The notes: generated by a model not told the origin, from the letters alone. Positions 45,035-54,113 are shown, counted from the stretch's first letter. The stretch: 64,000 bases of DNA from Bradyrhizobium sp. BR 10289 (GCF_019455385.1 NZ_JACOFR010000029.1:1-64000), one strand, 5' to 3'. Program-made: numbers and translations.

Positions 45035-45235
45035 TTAGCGCCACATGGTGGGCGCGTGCGAAAGGGCCTTGCGGCCGACCTGTCTGAGGTCCTCGGGACA
45101 GAGCTCGCCGCCATTGGCGGCCTCCAGGATCTTCGAAGCCACACGCGTCCGCGCGCCGATCTCGCGCTGCGGAAGACCCTCGCACACTTCGTCGAAAACC
45201 GCGCGCAAAAGCGCCGTGGTTGCCATGTCGAACAT
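45035..45235 (-). CDS. Cassette gene A, small conserved protein (copy 1)
   Basis: 66 residues: MFDMATTALLRAVFDEVCEG, RTRVASKILEAANGGE, LRQVGRKALSHAPTMWR. Clearly paralogous to 62302-62502, with the same length, same C-terminus and the same neighbour 20 bp downstream. Mainly helical and conserved-looking between the copies. Function unknown; the two-gene order is conserved in both copies, so A and B probably act together. Confidence 0.72.
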   Translation of the reverse strand: MFDMATTALLRAVFDEVCEGLPQREIGARTRVASKILEAANGGELCPEDLRQVGRKALSHAPTMWR

Positions 45236-45379
45236 GAAATGCCCCCAACAAGGGAAAGTAGCATCTTAGCCGAGTTTTCCCGATCTTACGATTGAGGCAT
45301 GCTAAGTTTGCGGATTTGTGCTCGGGGATTAGGGAGCGACGCTGACGTGCCGAAATGCGAGCTTCGAGGTAGCGCCGAG

Positions 45380-45946
45380 TTATAAACCTAACGCGATCTC
45401 GGCCCACTTCAACATGCGATCGCTGTTGAGGAATGCCAGCACCGCTGGCTCCAGTGAGCCGGGTACGCCCCGTCCAACCAAGGCCGTTGCAGCCACCATG
45501 TCGCAGCGCTGATTGAAAGCGAACGAAAGCGCTGCGTTACCATTTCCCTCGACCCGATACGCGCGGCTGCGGCCTTGCATGGGCCCAACGACAATCTCCC
45601 GACTGGCACCGATCGGCGTTGTCTTACCAATCAGCGCCAAGTCGCCCATTTGCTCGAGGTCAGTATCGTCGGCGACGCCGGTGGTGCAATTGCAAAAGCC
45701 GAGCTTGGCGCGAACGTAAAGCTGGACCTCACCGCCGCAATCGTTGGCATTGCAGCGAAACGCCTTGCCTTTCCCCCAAGGATCTACCCCGAAGGGCCAC
45801 TCGGTTTCCGTCCACACCGGGCGGATCTGCCCGGTTGCCGCTCTTGCACGTGTCAGGTCGCCGGATCGCAGCATCCAGACCGCAGCGACCGCACAGAACA
45901 GTGCCGCGGCTGCGCCGATCGCGGTGAATTTGCTGGTCAGACGCAT
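45380..45946 (-). CDS. Secreted or membrane-anchored cysteine-containing protein
   Basis: 188 residues from ATG 45946 (MRLTSKFTAIG). Hydrophobic segment at about 10-27, then a periplasmic region with paired cysteines (FRCNANDCGGEVQLY, GFCNCTTGVADD) likely forming disulfides. No known domain. It begins 22 bp after the stop of the TPR protein, so it is probably co-transcribed with it. Confidence 0.65.
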   Translation of the reverse strand: MRLTSKFTAIGAAAALFCAVAAVWMLRSGDLTRARAATGQIRPVWTETEWPFGVDPWGKGKAFRCNANDCGGEVQLYVRAKLGFCNCTTGVADDTDLEQMGDLALIGKTTPIGASREIVVGPMQGRSRAYRVEGNGNAALSFAFNQRCDMVAATALVGRGVPGSLEPAVLAFLNSDRMLKWAEIALGL

Positions 45947-45968
45947 AGCACCTGCCGCCGAACTCTCT

Positions 45969-47567
45969 CTAATTCTGAGCCATGAACTTTCGTGCGGCCG
46001 CCAGATCTTCCCGCGAGGAGTCGCCATCCCGTGCCATGTCGACCACCTTCGCATAGTACTGGCGTGCCTTCACGGCATCCCCTGCTTTCTCGGCGGCGTG
46101 AGCCGCGCCGATCATCGCGCCGAACCGGTTGGGCTCCTTGCGCATCGTGCTTTCGAACGCGACCAATGCCTCCGTCGCCATGCCGCGTTCGAGCAGCATG
46201 GTCCCATAAAGCTCGCGTGCCGGAGCAAGCGGTCCAGGCGTGACGATGGATTTCTCGGTCTTGTCTTCGGCATCGGCCGCAAGGCGCATCGCTTCCAACG
46301 CGTCCGCCGGTTTCCCCCAGGCGTTGAGCTGCCAGGCTGTGGCGACCTGCCGCTGGATCTCGACGATTTCGGCCCAATAGGCGTCCTTGTCCTGCTGCAG
46401 CTTGTCCCGCAACTCCGCCAGCTTGGCGATGTCCGCCGTCGCTGCGTCGGCATTGCCGGAGCGCGCGGCGCCGAGGGCGCGGGCGAAGTAGGTGATCGCA
46501 TCGACATAGGCAAACCGGCTCGGCTCGACCTTCAGTGCGGCAGCCCTCGGCCAATCACCTCGCTCGACCATGTAGCGCGCTTGGCTCGCCGCTATCGCGT
46601 AGGGGCCGGCGCGAACGGCCGGCGCATAGCCCGTGGTCGCAAGCATGTCCGCGATGACGTCGCGGGCTCGGCTGTCCTGTGCAAGCTGGAGCAGGGCGTA
46701 GACCATGTAGTCGTCGGCGTGGAGCTGCTCGCTAGGGTCCTTGCCCTCCTTGGCAGCCTTGGCGGAACGGCTATTGGCATCGATGGATTCGTTCCAGTAG
46801 CCGACGCGCGTGAAGATGTGTGACGGCATGTGCAAGGCGTGCGGCGCCGCCGGCGCGATCTCGGAATAGCGCTTGGCAGCGTCGAGGCCTTGCTCCGCTA
46901 TCGCCGGATAGTCATAGAGGTGGATCAGGTAATGCGCGACGCCGGGGTGCCGCGGCTGCCGCTTGAAGATCGGCTCCAGGATGGCCGCGCCCTTGAGCTG
47001 GTTAGCATACGTCTTATCGTTTGGTGAGGCCGGGACATTCAGGGTGATGGCGTAGGCGATCTGCGCCTCGTCATCATTGGGATAGCGCTCCGCGACGGCC
47101 TCGGTTGCCTTGAGATAGGCCTGTGCCCGCTGGCCAAACGTCGTCTTCTCGTCCCCCGAGTAGAAGGCCAGCAGTGCGTCGACATAGTCTCGTTCGCGGT
47201 CGCTCTTGGCGCCGAGTGCCTTGGCTTTTTGCAGCGCGGCGAGGCCCTCGGCGAGATTTTCCTTCGGTGCGGGAAAATGAGGATTGTAGAGCAGGCTCAG
47301 TGCAATGCCCCAAAAGGCGATCGCGCATTCCGGATCGGCTTGCAACGTCTCCTTGAAAATCTCCTTCGCAGGCCGGTACCAGAACGAGTGCTGGTAGCGC
47401 ATGCCGCGATCAAAGCGGCGTTGCGCGACCTCGTTGCAAGTGGTCTGGAAGTGCACCTTGCCAAACTGCTCGTCGGTCGCATCCTGTGCGCGGGCGCAGG
47501 CCGTGGCGCAGATCGAAGCAAGAGTGGCGAGGAGAAGAGAGACGCTTCTTAAAGCGAGCGCGCGCAT
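45969..47567 (-). CDS. Large exported TPR-repeat protein
   Basis: 532 residues. Signal peptide (ALRSVSLLLATLASICATACARAQ) ending near 27. The mature part is all helical with TPR-like repeats: RFDRGMRYQHSFWYRPAKEI, ECAIAFWGIALSLLYNP, ALHMPSHIFTRVGYWNESI, ELYGTMLLERGMATEALVAF, then AAHAAEKAGDAVKARQYYAKV. HMPSHIF is typical of a group of TPR proteins of unknown function. Upstream member of the pair with 45380. Confidence 0.85.
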   Translation of the reverse strand: MRALALRSVSLLLATLASICATACARAQDATDEQFGKVHFQTTCNEVAQRRFDRGMRYQHSFWYRPAKEIFKETLQADPECAIAFWGIALSLLYNPHFPAPKENLAEGLAALQKAKALGAKSDRERDYVDALLAFYSGDEKTTFGQRAQAYLKATEAVAERYPNDDEAQIAYAITLNVPASPNDKTYANQLKGAAILEPIFKRQPRHPGVAHYLIHLYDYPAIAEQGLDAAKRYSEIAPAAPHALHMPSHIFTRVGYWNESIDANSRSAKAAKEGKDPSEQLHADDYMVYALLQLAQDSRARDVIADMLATTGYAPAVRAGPYAIAASQARYMVERGDWPRAAALKVEPSRFAYVDAITYFARALGAARSGNADAATADIAKLAELRDKLQQDKDAYWAEIVEIQRQVATAWQLNAWGKPADALEAMRLAADAEDKTEKSIVTPGPLAPARELYGTMLLERGMATEALVAFESTMRKEPNRFGAMIGAAHAAEKAGDAVKARQYYAKVVDMARDGDSSREDLAAARKFMAQN

Positions 47568-48016
47568 GGGCCCCTCCGTTTTCGGTTAGAAGCAAATGGA
47601 TTCAGAAGGCGCCAAAGAAAGGCCTTAGCGCCGAAATTTATCGTGCTGAAAATTCGCTTTGGAAAGGATTTGCCCATTTGCGGCAGGTGTCAATAGGAGG
47701 GAATGATGTGGTTAGGGAAGAACGCCTGTCAGAATTCATCCTTCTGCAAGCGGAATATCCGGAGGGGAAGCGGTCGCATGCAATGCCGCTAAAATGCAAA
47801 ACCGATGGCGCGATGTAAGAAGGTTGTAGTGAGGGCTTTTGTCCTCAGGCGAAGGAGGAAAGTCGAGCTCAGCATGGCAGCAATTGAGGCGACACCGGAC
47901 GTGCGGAGAACGCGGTCAGATCGACGCGAATGACCCGGAGCGGACGTCGACCGTGGGCGAGCCTCATATGCAGCCCATCGAACGACTCTCCACGTTGCCG
48001 CAGTCACTCGGGCAGT
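47568..48016. other. 449-bp region without a supported gene
   Basis: Between two leftward genes. All frames are short and lack family-like sequence. The right part is the likely 3' tail of the sigma-factor transcript and the left part the promoter of the TPR gene. No clear hairpin with a T run. Confidence 0.5.
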
Positions 48017-48928
48017 TCATGAAGCTGGCGGTATCGGCGAGATGCGAGCTGGAAATTCCATTTCTGTCGCTAAGTGCGACAGCTTGTCCGGGTTTTTGAC
48101 GATGTAGATCGCGGTGATCCCGTCCTCGCGGATGTCGAGCGCAGTCGTCTGCAGAACGCCGCGTCCATCGAGGCTAACGTAGCCTGGCAGGCCGTCGATG
48201 GTGACGACACGAAGCAGCTTCGGCGGTACGACGTATTTGCGTCGCTGCCTAGCAAATAGGCGCAGGGCCCGCTCGACCCCCCGAATGACATTGCGGAAAG
48301 CAAGGACTTTGCCGCCGCCATCGGTATGGATCTCGACATTCCTTGCCAGCAGCCCCGAAAGCGCCGCCACGTCCCCGTCGCGTGCTGCGGCGAAGAAAGC
48401 ACGGGTGATCCGATCCGCATCCGCGGGTTCGACATCAAAGCGGGGACGTGCGGTCTGCACGTGCTTGCGGGCGCGCGCCGCGAGCTGACGAACAGCTGCC
48501 GGCTGGCGGCCGAGCGTGATGGCCACTTCGGTCAGCGGCACGTCACAAACGTCGTGGAGAAGGAAAGCGGCCCGCTCAAGAGGCGACAGGCGCTCAAGGG
48601 CCAGCATCAACGTGACCGTGACGTCGTCGGCGACCGTCTCGTTCGGCTCCACGGAACCGACGAGAGGATCTGGCAGCCAGGGTCCGACGTAGGTTTCCCG
48701 GCGCGCCCGCGCGGAGCGGCGTCGGTCGAGGCACAGGCGTGTGACAATGCGGGTCAGATAGCCGGGAGGCGAATCGACGCCACCCTCCACCCCGACCCAC
48801 CGTAGCCATGCGTCCTGAACGACGTCCTCCGCCTCGGTGAGCGAGCCCATCATCCGATAGGCCAAGCGTGTCAGGCGCCTGCGCTCCGCTTCGAACTCAG
48901 TGGTCCGCTGATCGTCCATCGCCTCCAT
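48017..48928 (-). CDS. ECF41-family RNA polymerase sigma factor (SigJ-like)
   Basis: 303 residues from ATG 48928; the frame extends 12 codons further to 48964. Sigma-2: RRRLTRLAYRMMGSLTEAED, VVQDAWLRW. Sigma-4: ERLSPLERAAFLLHDVCDVP, EVAITLGRQPAAVRQLAARA. The C-terminal SnoaL-like extension about 185-300 has the DGGGK motif typical of ECF41 and ends in VKNPDKLSHL. ECF41 factors have no anti-sigma factor; the extension tunes activity. They are usually next to a carboxymuconolactone decarboxylase or oxidoreductase, as here, and the promoters of both genes match the ECF41 consensus. Confidence 0.92.
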   Translation of the reverse strand: MEAMDDQRTTEFEAERRRLTRLAYRMMGSLTEAEDVVQDAWLRWVGVEGGVDSPPGYLTRIVTRLCLDRRRSARARRETYVGPWLPDPLVGSVEPNETVADDVTVTLMLALERLSPLERAAFLLHDVCDVPLTEVAITLGRQPAAVRQLAARARKHVQTARPRFDVEPADADRITRAFFAAARDGDVAALSGLLARNVEIHTDGGGKVLAFRNVIRGVERALRLFARQRRKYVVPPKLLRVVTIDGLPGYVSLDGRGVLQTTALDIREDGITAIYIVKNPDKLSHLATEMEFPARISPIPPAS

Positions 48929-48995
48929 CCGCCCAGTTTCCTCGCAGATCATATCCGCTGTCACCGTCGCTCGCGCATCCCGAACCCGAGAATAA

Positions 48996-49022
48996 GACGA
49001 TCGGACCTGCGTGGATGTGACA
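48996..49022 (-). promoter_or_regulatory. ECF41 promoter of the sigma-factor gene
   Basis: Read leftward: TGTCACA (49022-49016), 16 bases, CGTC (48999-48996). This matches the TGTCACA-N16-CGTC consensus known for ECF41 group promoters. It lies about 67 bp before ATG 48928, indicating autoregulation. Confidence 0.85.
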
Positions 49023-49054
49023 TCGGCCGCTTTGAATGGAACCGCCGAGTGTCA

Positions 49055-49081
49055 TGTCACACCCTGACCGCTTGGCCCGTC
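49055..49081 (+). promoter_or_regulatory. ECF41 promoter of the carboxymuconolactone decarboxylase-family gene
   Basis: TGTCACA (49055-49061), exactly 16 bases, CGTC (49078-49081). It is 48 bp upstream of the gene start at 49130. Same consensus and spacing as the divergent promoter. Confidence 0.87.
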
Positions 49082-49129
49082 ATCGCTCCGAGCGTCGAAT
49101 CTCCGGCGTTCCGAACAACGAGGCACGTC

Positions 49130-49585
49130 ATGAGCGAGAACAAGCGGCTGGTCTGGAACGAAGTGGCACCCCACGGTGCAAAGGCGCTCTTCAGCATCCA
49201 CCACTACATCACCACGGGTACCGACCTGCCCCACGAACTGATCCACCTCGTCTTCCTGCGGGTTTCGCAGATCAACGGCTGCGCGCACTGCATTGACCTG
49301 CACACCCGGGACCTCTTGGCCACGATGTCATTTGAAAAAGTCGCCCTCGTTCCAGTCTGGGCCGAGGTGCCCCACCTGTTTCCCGACAAGTACCGGGCTG
49401 CCCTCGCGTGGGCGGAGGAAGTTACGCTCGTCAGCGAGACGCACGCCTCCGACGAGGCCTATGCGGCCGCAAGCGCGGCTTTCGCCCCAAAGGATCTCGT
49501 GGACCTCACGATTACGATTGCGGCCATGAACGCGTTCAACCGGTTGGGGGCGCCCTTTCGGCTCCCGGTCAAGGCCAAGGCCTGA
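49130..49585 (+). CDS. Carboxymuconolactone decarboxylase-family (AhpD-like) protein
   Basis: 151 residues from ATG 49130; the frame is open to 49049, across the promoter. The AhpD-like core is visible: LIHLVFLRVSQINGCAHCID with the redox CxxC, LHTRDLLATMSFEKVALVP, and DLVDLTITIAAMNAFNRLG. The CMD family covers thiol-disulfide peroxidatic partners and gamma-carboxymuconolactone decarboxylases; the CAHC pair favours a peroxidase-related redox function. It is the regulatory target of the adjacent ECF41 factor, as in many actinobacteria and proteobacteria. Confidence 0.9.
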   Translation: MSENKRLVWNEVAPHGAKALFSIHHYITTGTDLPHELIHLVFLRVSQINGCAHCIDLHTRDLLATMSFEKVALVPVWAEVPHLFPDKYRAALAWAEEVTLVSETHASDEAYAAASAAFAPKDLVDLTITIAAMNAFNRLGAPFRLPVKAKA

Positions 49586-49606
49586 TCCGCTTCTTCGCAT
49601 CGATTC

Positions 49607-49628
49607 GGAATGGCCCAAGGGCCGTTCC
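49607..49628 (+). terminator. Hairpin after the CMD gene
   Basis: GGAATGGC (49607-49614) pairs with GCCGTTCC (49621-49628) with one G-U, loop of six. It lies 22 bp after the stop, without a T run; a weak terminator at best. Confidence 0.35.
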
Positions 49629-49870
49629 GAAGCGGAGCCGCGGGTGCCGGCCTATGAACCGGAGCGGAAGTTGCGCCCGGAGAGCTGTAGCTCGCCGCGC
49701 GCCTCAGGTCTCTCGCTCAGAGCTTTACCGAGATGAAGGCTTCTTCCGGAATCGCAAGCCTAGGCATTGCGCCGACTACAATGCCAGCTATTGGCCCGTG
49801 GGTGACCTCAGCCCACCGCGCGGCAATGACCCGACCGAGGGCATGCTGGCTGCTGAGGGCAGCCTTTGAC

Positions 49871-51370
49871 CGATTTCGTTGAAAAAGGTCGGCAGTATTC
49901 CGTTGTAATCGTTGAACCAGGATGAGATCGAGTTGGTCCTATCCTGGCCTTGCGGCCGGCATCGCGATCAGCTTGGCCATCTTCCGAAGGTTCTGCGCGG
50001 TGGCTGCGAGAGTGAACTCGTCGCGTGCGCCGTTCGGGCCTCGTAATCGTAAACGGTCGAGCTTGAGAATGCGCTTCAGGTGCGCGAACAGCATCTCGAT
50101 CTTCTTTCGCAACCGGCGTGAGGTACGGCCCTCCCATGATCGTGCTATCTGGCGCGCCATGTCGCGAGCGCCCTCGTAGATCGAGCGAGACACTTTGCGG
50201 ACCAAGTCCTTGGGGCAGCAGCGAGCCTTCAAGGCGCAGTCTGTGCAATCGTGCTTGCTCGCTCGGTAGAGCATCGTCGCGCCGTCGTTCACCAGTGTTC
50301 CGGTTGTTGTCAGCATCTTGCCGTCGGGGCAGGTATAGACGTCGCTGGTGTGATCATAGGTGAAGTCCTCGCGCGAGAAGGTACCGTCTGTGCGGGCCGA
50401 CTTGTCGAACACTGTCACGTGGGGTTCAATCCCGTGCTCGTAGACCAACCAGGCGAGCATCTCGGCCGAGCCATAGCCGCTGTCGCCGAGGAGCCGGCTC
50501 GGATAAAGATCGAACCGTTCGAGCGACCGCTCAATCATGCGCTTGGCAGCCAACACCTCCGCCTGCCGAATTGCCGTCGTCGCCTCGACGTCGACGATGA
50601 TCGCGTTCTCGACGTCGACCAGGTAGTTTGTCGAGTAGGCGAAGAAAGCTTGGCCGCCATGTGCGCCCGTCCAGCGGGCCGCCGGATCGGCGGGCGACAC
50701 GAACTTCGGAGTGACCTCAGTCGCTGCTCCGAAAGCGGCATCGTCAAGGACGGCAAGGTACTCGTTTATCGCTCGGCCCGCTGCCTCCGCTGGAAGTCCC
50801 TTGTCTCCTTCAATCCCCTTTTGCCGATTGGCGTCGGCCTTGATCAGGCTCGCATCGACGGCAAATCCTTCACCGCCGACCAACCGTTCCTCGATACAAC
50901 GGTGCAAGACGCTCTCGAACACGCGGCGGAAGAGATCGCTTTCTCGGAAGCGACCATGTCTGTTCTTGGAGAACGTCGAGTGATCCGGCACCGCACCGTC
51001 CAAGCCGAGCCGGCAGAACCAGCGGTAAGCCAAATTGAGGTGAACCTCATCGCACAGACGTCGCTCCGATCGGATACCGAAGCAATAGCCGATCAAGAGC
51101 ATCCGTATCATCAGTTCGGGATCAATCGAAGGCCGGCCGATCGCACTGTAGAAGGGCGCCAGGTCCTGCCTAATCTGTTCAAGATCGACAAATCTATCGA
51201 TCGAGCGAAGCAAATGGTCGGAAGGCACGTGCCTCTCGAGCGAGAACTCGTAGAACAAAGCAGCCTGTTCGACTTGCCGATGCCCCATCATGATCTTCAG
51301 TCCTGCCGATTAGACAGACTGAATCACCGCTACCTCTGAGTCGCAACTGCAGCCTTTTTCAACAGAATCG
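49871..51370 (-). mobile_element. IS1182-type insertion sequence
   Basis: The transposase gene is flanked by imperfect inverted repeats of about 26 bp. The left end near 49871 reads CGATTTCGTTGAAAAAGG followed by TCGGCAGT. The right end, read inward from 51370, is CGATTCTGTTGAAAAAGG followed by CTGCAGT. No clear target-site duplication was found, so the terminal bases are uncertain by a few positions. About 1.5 kb, intact. Confidence 0.82.
49939..51291 (-). CDS. IS1182-family transposase
   Basis: 450 residues, complete. N-terminal FYEFSLERHVPSDHLLRSID, SIDPELMIRMLLIGYCFGIR and RWFCRLGLDGAVPDHSTFSKNR mark the IS1182 group. The DDE core follows: AVDASLIKADANRQ, LGDSGYGSAEMLAWL, and RSIYEGARDMARQIARSWEG with RRLRKKIEMLFAHLK near the C-terminus, with a Cys-rich insert CPDGK...CTDCALKARCCP. 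Codon use is like its neighbours, and no frameshift or stop is present, so it may be active. Confidence 0.92.
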   Translation of the reverse strand: MMGHRQVEQAALFYEFSLERHVPSDHLLRSIDRFVDLEQIRQDLAPFYSAIGRPSIDPELMIRMLLIGYCFGIRSERRLCDEVHLNLAYRWFCRLGLDGAVPDHSTFSKNRHGRFRESDLFRRVFESVLHRCIEERLVGGEGFAVDASLIKADANRQKGIEGDKGLPAEAAGRAINEYLAVLDDAAFGAATEVTPKFVSPADPAARWTGAHGGQAFFAYSTNYLVDVENAIIVDVEATTAIRQAEVLAAKRMIERSLERFDLYPSRLLGDSGYGSAEMLAWLVYEHGIEPHVTVFDKSARTDGTFSREDFTYDHTSDVYTCPDGKMLTTTGTLVNDGATMLYRASKHDCTDCALKARCCPKDLVRKVSRSIYEGARDMARQIARSWEGRTSRRLRKKIEMLFAHLKRILKLDRLRLRGPNGARDEFTLAATAQNLRKMAKLIAMPAARPG

Positions 51371-51503
51371 ACCCTGAGCAGACTTTTGGACCGTTCTCAT
51401 TCCGTATAGAAGTCGCCGTTTGTTCCCATTTGAGTATCCTTGGTTATTTTTAGGAACGTCAAAGGAGGTTTAGCGTCTGGCTCTATTCGAGAGGACCGCC
51501 GCC

Positions 51504-51650
51504 ATGCCAGAGCATCACATCGAAACCCCGCTCTTTTGCCCTAAGTGCCGGAAGAGGACGCGGCTTCTCGAACGGCTTTGGAGCACAAAGACGGGAAAAT
51601 ACGTGTACGTGTACAAATGCCAATGCGGGGAGCTAATCTGGGAGGATTGA
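51504..51650 (+). CDS. 48-residue zinc-ribbon microprotein
   Basis: ATG 51504 to TGA 51650. The sequence contains FCPKCRKRTRLLERLW, then VYVYKCQCGELIWED: two cysteine pairs (CPKC, CQC) separated by about 25 residues, as in a rubredoxin-like zinc ribbon. Its TGA overlaps the ATG of the next gene (TGATG), a classic coupled arrangement. Upstream, AAAGGAGG at 51460-51467 lies too far to be its ribosome site, and GAGGA at 51491 is closer. Function unknown. Confidence 0.6.
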   Translation: MPEHHIETPLFCPKCRKRTRLLERLWSTKTGKYVYVYKCQCGELIWED

Positions 51651-51787
51651 TGACCGACAAGAAACCACCCAAGAAGCCCCGCGCAAGTCAAAAGCCGTCT
51701 CCCATCGACGAACTGCGCCAGATGGTCGAAGAGGACATCGAGGAGCAGCGGAAGTTCGTCCAAGAACTAAAGCGCAAGCTGAACTAA
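51650..51787 (+). CDS. 45-residue coiled-coil microprotein
   Basis: From ATG 51650: TDKKPPKKPRASQKPSPIDE then LRQMVEEDIEEQRKFVQELK and RKLN. A basic Pro/Lys tail precedes an amphipathic helix. Start overlaps the stop of the zinc-ribbon gene. Codons upstream in this frame have no ribosome site. The pair resembles tiny operons of unknown role in this bacterial group. Confidence 0.55.
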   Translation: MTDKKPPKKPRASQKPSPIDELRQMVEEDIEEQRKFVQELKRKLN

Positions 51788-52137
51788 GGCTGCTTCAGTT
51801 GGCGGCCTCAATCATTCAGCCGACGTTGACTTTCGCTTGTGGCCCGATGGCGAAGTGCGTTTTAGTTCAGGTATTGTTAGCGCATCGGGGGCATACCGGA
51901 AGTGACGCGGCGCTGCTCAAACCGGCGCTTCTGACCCGTTGCTGACTTCCGCCCACAGAGCTGCGATTTCCGCTTCCAAAGAATGACCGCATCAGGGACA
52001 TCCGGCTGCCATGGACGGCCCTTGACCCTTTCAGACATCAGACAAAGTGGGCTCTATGGACGCGACTGGAGTACATAGAACTTCGAGCTAAATCGCGAAC
52101 CGCTGTGATCAATGCTGCGTTGAGCGAAGTGCTCCGA
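51788..52137. other. 350-bp region without a supported gene
   Basis: Non-coding spacer between a rightward microprotein gene and the 3' end of a leftward kinase. GC-skewed words such as CAAACCGGCGCTT occur once, but I see no hairpin with a T run, no frame above 40 codons with coding character, and no repeat. Confidence 0.5.
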
Positions 52138-53997
52138 TCAGTCGCGCAGCCGTGCCTGGCTTAACTCCAGGCGGAGTTGTACGCCAGAAGGCTTCCAAAC
52201 AATATCGACTTTTCCGCCGAGCTGCCCTTCGACCGCAGACTTAATGAGCCTGCTGCCGAAACCGGTCGATGTCGGCTTGGCAATCGCAGCAGAGGAATTG
52301 CGCTCGCTCCACGTCAGAACCAGATCTTTTCCAGCAAGTTCCCAGCCGATCATCACCTTCCCGTCTGCACGACCCAGTGCGCCATACTTGGTAGCGTTCG
52401 TGGCAAGCTCATGCAGGATGAGCGCCATAGCGGAGGCTGATTTCTCGCCCAGCAGGATTTCCGGTCCGGCCAAGCTCACTTTGCCATGTTGCGCGTCACT
52501 CAAATGCGGTGCCAATATCTGTTCAGCAAGATGGATGAGCAACACCGAATGCGCCGGCATCGAATCTGCTGCGCCGATCCGGACGAGGTCATGTGCCCGC
52601 GATAGCGCTTGCAAACGTGCTTTAAGCGCGGAGCTCATTTCAGCCGTCGTATTGCTCGATCGGCCCGTCATGTACACCATGGCCTCGAAGAGCTGGAAGA
52701 GGTTCTTCACCCGATGATTCAGCTCTTGCATCAGCAGCTGCCGGGCCTCCTCGGCCATTTTCAAATCATGCAGGTCAGTGCACGTGCCGTACCAGCGGAT
52801 GATTTCGCCCGCCTCGTTGCGGACGCACTGTGCACGTCCGATCACCCAGCGATATTCACCCGAGCGGTGCCGCAGCCGATACTCGATATGATAGGGGGTG
52901 CCCGTAGCCAAGCTGTGGCGCCACAATTTCCAGGCTCGCTCCTGGTCGTCGGGGTGAAACATTCCGTTCCAGGCCTCACCATCGGTTGAACCTTTGGGCA
53001 TCCCCGTATATTCGTACCAGCGGTCGTTGTAATAATCATGATAGCCGTCAGGCAGCGTCGACCAGATCATCTGGTCGATGGAGTTAACGATGGCCTGGTA
53101 ACGTTCCTCGCTTTCGCGAAGAGCAGCCACCGCCCGGATCGTGTCCGTCACATCGGTCGCTTGCACGAAAATGCCGTACCGGTCGCCCGCGCCGTCGCTT
53201 ATCGGCTGATAGACGAAGTCGAGATGCCGCTGCTCGCGAATTCCACTTCGATCCAGGACGACCGGAATGGCGCGCCCGGCGTAAGGCTCTCCGCTCTTGT
53301 AGACGGTGTCGAGTAGCTCGATGAAACCTTGCGACGCCACCTCGGGCAGGGCCTGGTCGACCGACTTGCCGAGGATGTCGTTACGGCCCACCAACTGCAA
53401 GTAAGCGGGGTTTGCGATTTCAAAGACATGGCGTGGCCCCCGCAGAACGGCCGTCGCGCCTGGCGCCTGTTCAAACATCAGGGAGAGACGCGCAATCTCC
53501 TGCTGGGAGCTACGCCGCGCCAGGACAATTTGAGTTGTCTCGTTGCCTTGATTGAAGATGCCCGCAACCTCGCCGTCTTCGCCGCGGATCGGGCTGATGC
53601 TGTAGTTCCAGTAGGTCTCCTGCTGGACGCCGCCACGCACCATTGGCAGCATTTCGTCATAGGTAGAAAAGCCCTCACCCGTGGCCATCACGTTCTCGAA
53701 CTGCGGGCCGACGACGTGCCAGATGTCGGACCAGACTTCCTTGGCGGGGCGGCCGAGAGCCCAGGGATGGCGCTCGCCCGGGATGACAGACCACGCGTCA
53801 TTATAAAGGAGCCTGAAGTCCGGCCCCCAATAGATCGCCGTTGGAAAGCTCGAATACAGGCAAATGGACAGTGCCGAACGAAGCGATTGCGGCCACGAAT
53901 CCGGAGGCCCGAGTGAATTTGACCTCCAGTCGAACAGGCGGATGCGCTCTCCCATCCGTCCTCCCCCGTTCAGGAATGTCAGCATCTCGTCACGCAT
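52138..53997 (-). CDS. PAS-HWE sensor histidine kinase, 619 aa
   Basis: Soluble. Three PAS-type modules at about 25-150 (GPPDSWPQSLRSALSICLYS, AIYWGPDFRLLYNDAW), 165-285 (LMFEQAPGATAVLRGPRH) and 290-410 (YQAIVNSIDQMIWSTLPDGY, HPDDQERAWKLWRHSLATG). HWE transmitter: His in LMQELNHRVKNLFQLFEAM, N-box LILHELATNATKYGALG, WELAGKDLVLTWSERN with the characteristic Trp-x-Glu, and GFGSRLI. HWE kinases dominate in rhizobia and often signal to single-domain regulators. No receiver is adjacent; the regulator at 57173 is the nearest candidate. Confidence 0.92.
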   Translation of the reverse strand: MRDEMLTFLNGGGRMGERIRLFDWRSNSLGPPDSWPQSLRSALSICLYSSFPTAIYWGPDFRLLYNDAWSVIPGERHPWALGRPAKEVWSDIWHVVGPQFENVMATGEGFSTYDEMLPMVRGGVQQETYWNYSISPIRGEDGEVAGIFNQGNETTQIVLARRSSQQEIARLSLMFEQAPGATAVLRGPRHVFEIANPAYLQLVGRNDILGKSVDQALPEVASQGFIELLDTVYKSGEPYAGRAIPVVLDRSGIREQRHLDFVYQPISDGAGDRYGIFVQATDVTDTIRAVAALRESEERYQAIVNSIDQMIWSTLPDGYHDYYNDRWYEYTGMPKGSTDGEAWNGMFHPDDQERAWKLWRHSLATGTPYHIEYRLRHRSGEYRWVIGRAQCVRNEAGEIIRWYGTCTDLHDLKMAEEARQLLMQELNHRVKNLFQLFEAMVYMTGRSSNTTAEMSSALKARLQALSRAHDLVRIGAADSMPAHSVLLIHLAEQILAPHLSDAQHGKVSLAGPEILLGEKSASAMALILHELATNATKYGALGRADGKVMIGWELAGKDLVLTWSERNSSAAIAKPTSTGFGSRLIKSAVEGQLGGKVDIVWKPSGVQLRLELSQARLRD

Positions 53998-54113
53998 CGA
54001 ATGCCCGTCTCAGCCCTCCGGGAGCAACTTATCCAGCATTTCGGCGGACGGATACCCCCTGGCATGTCCTTACAGAGCGAACTGATGGGCCGGCTCTGTC
54101 CCGTCCAAAATAT

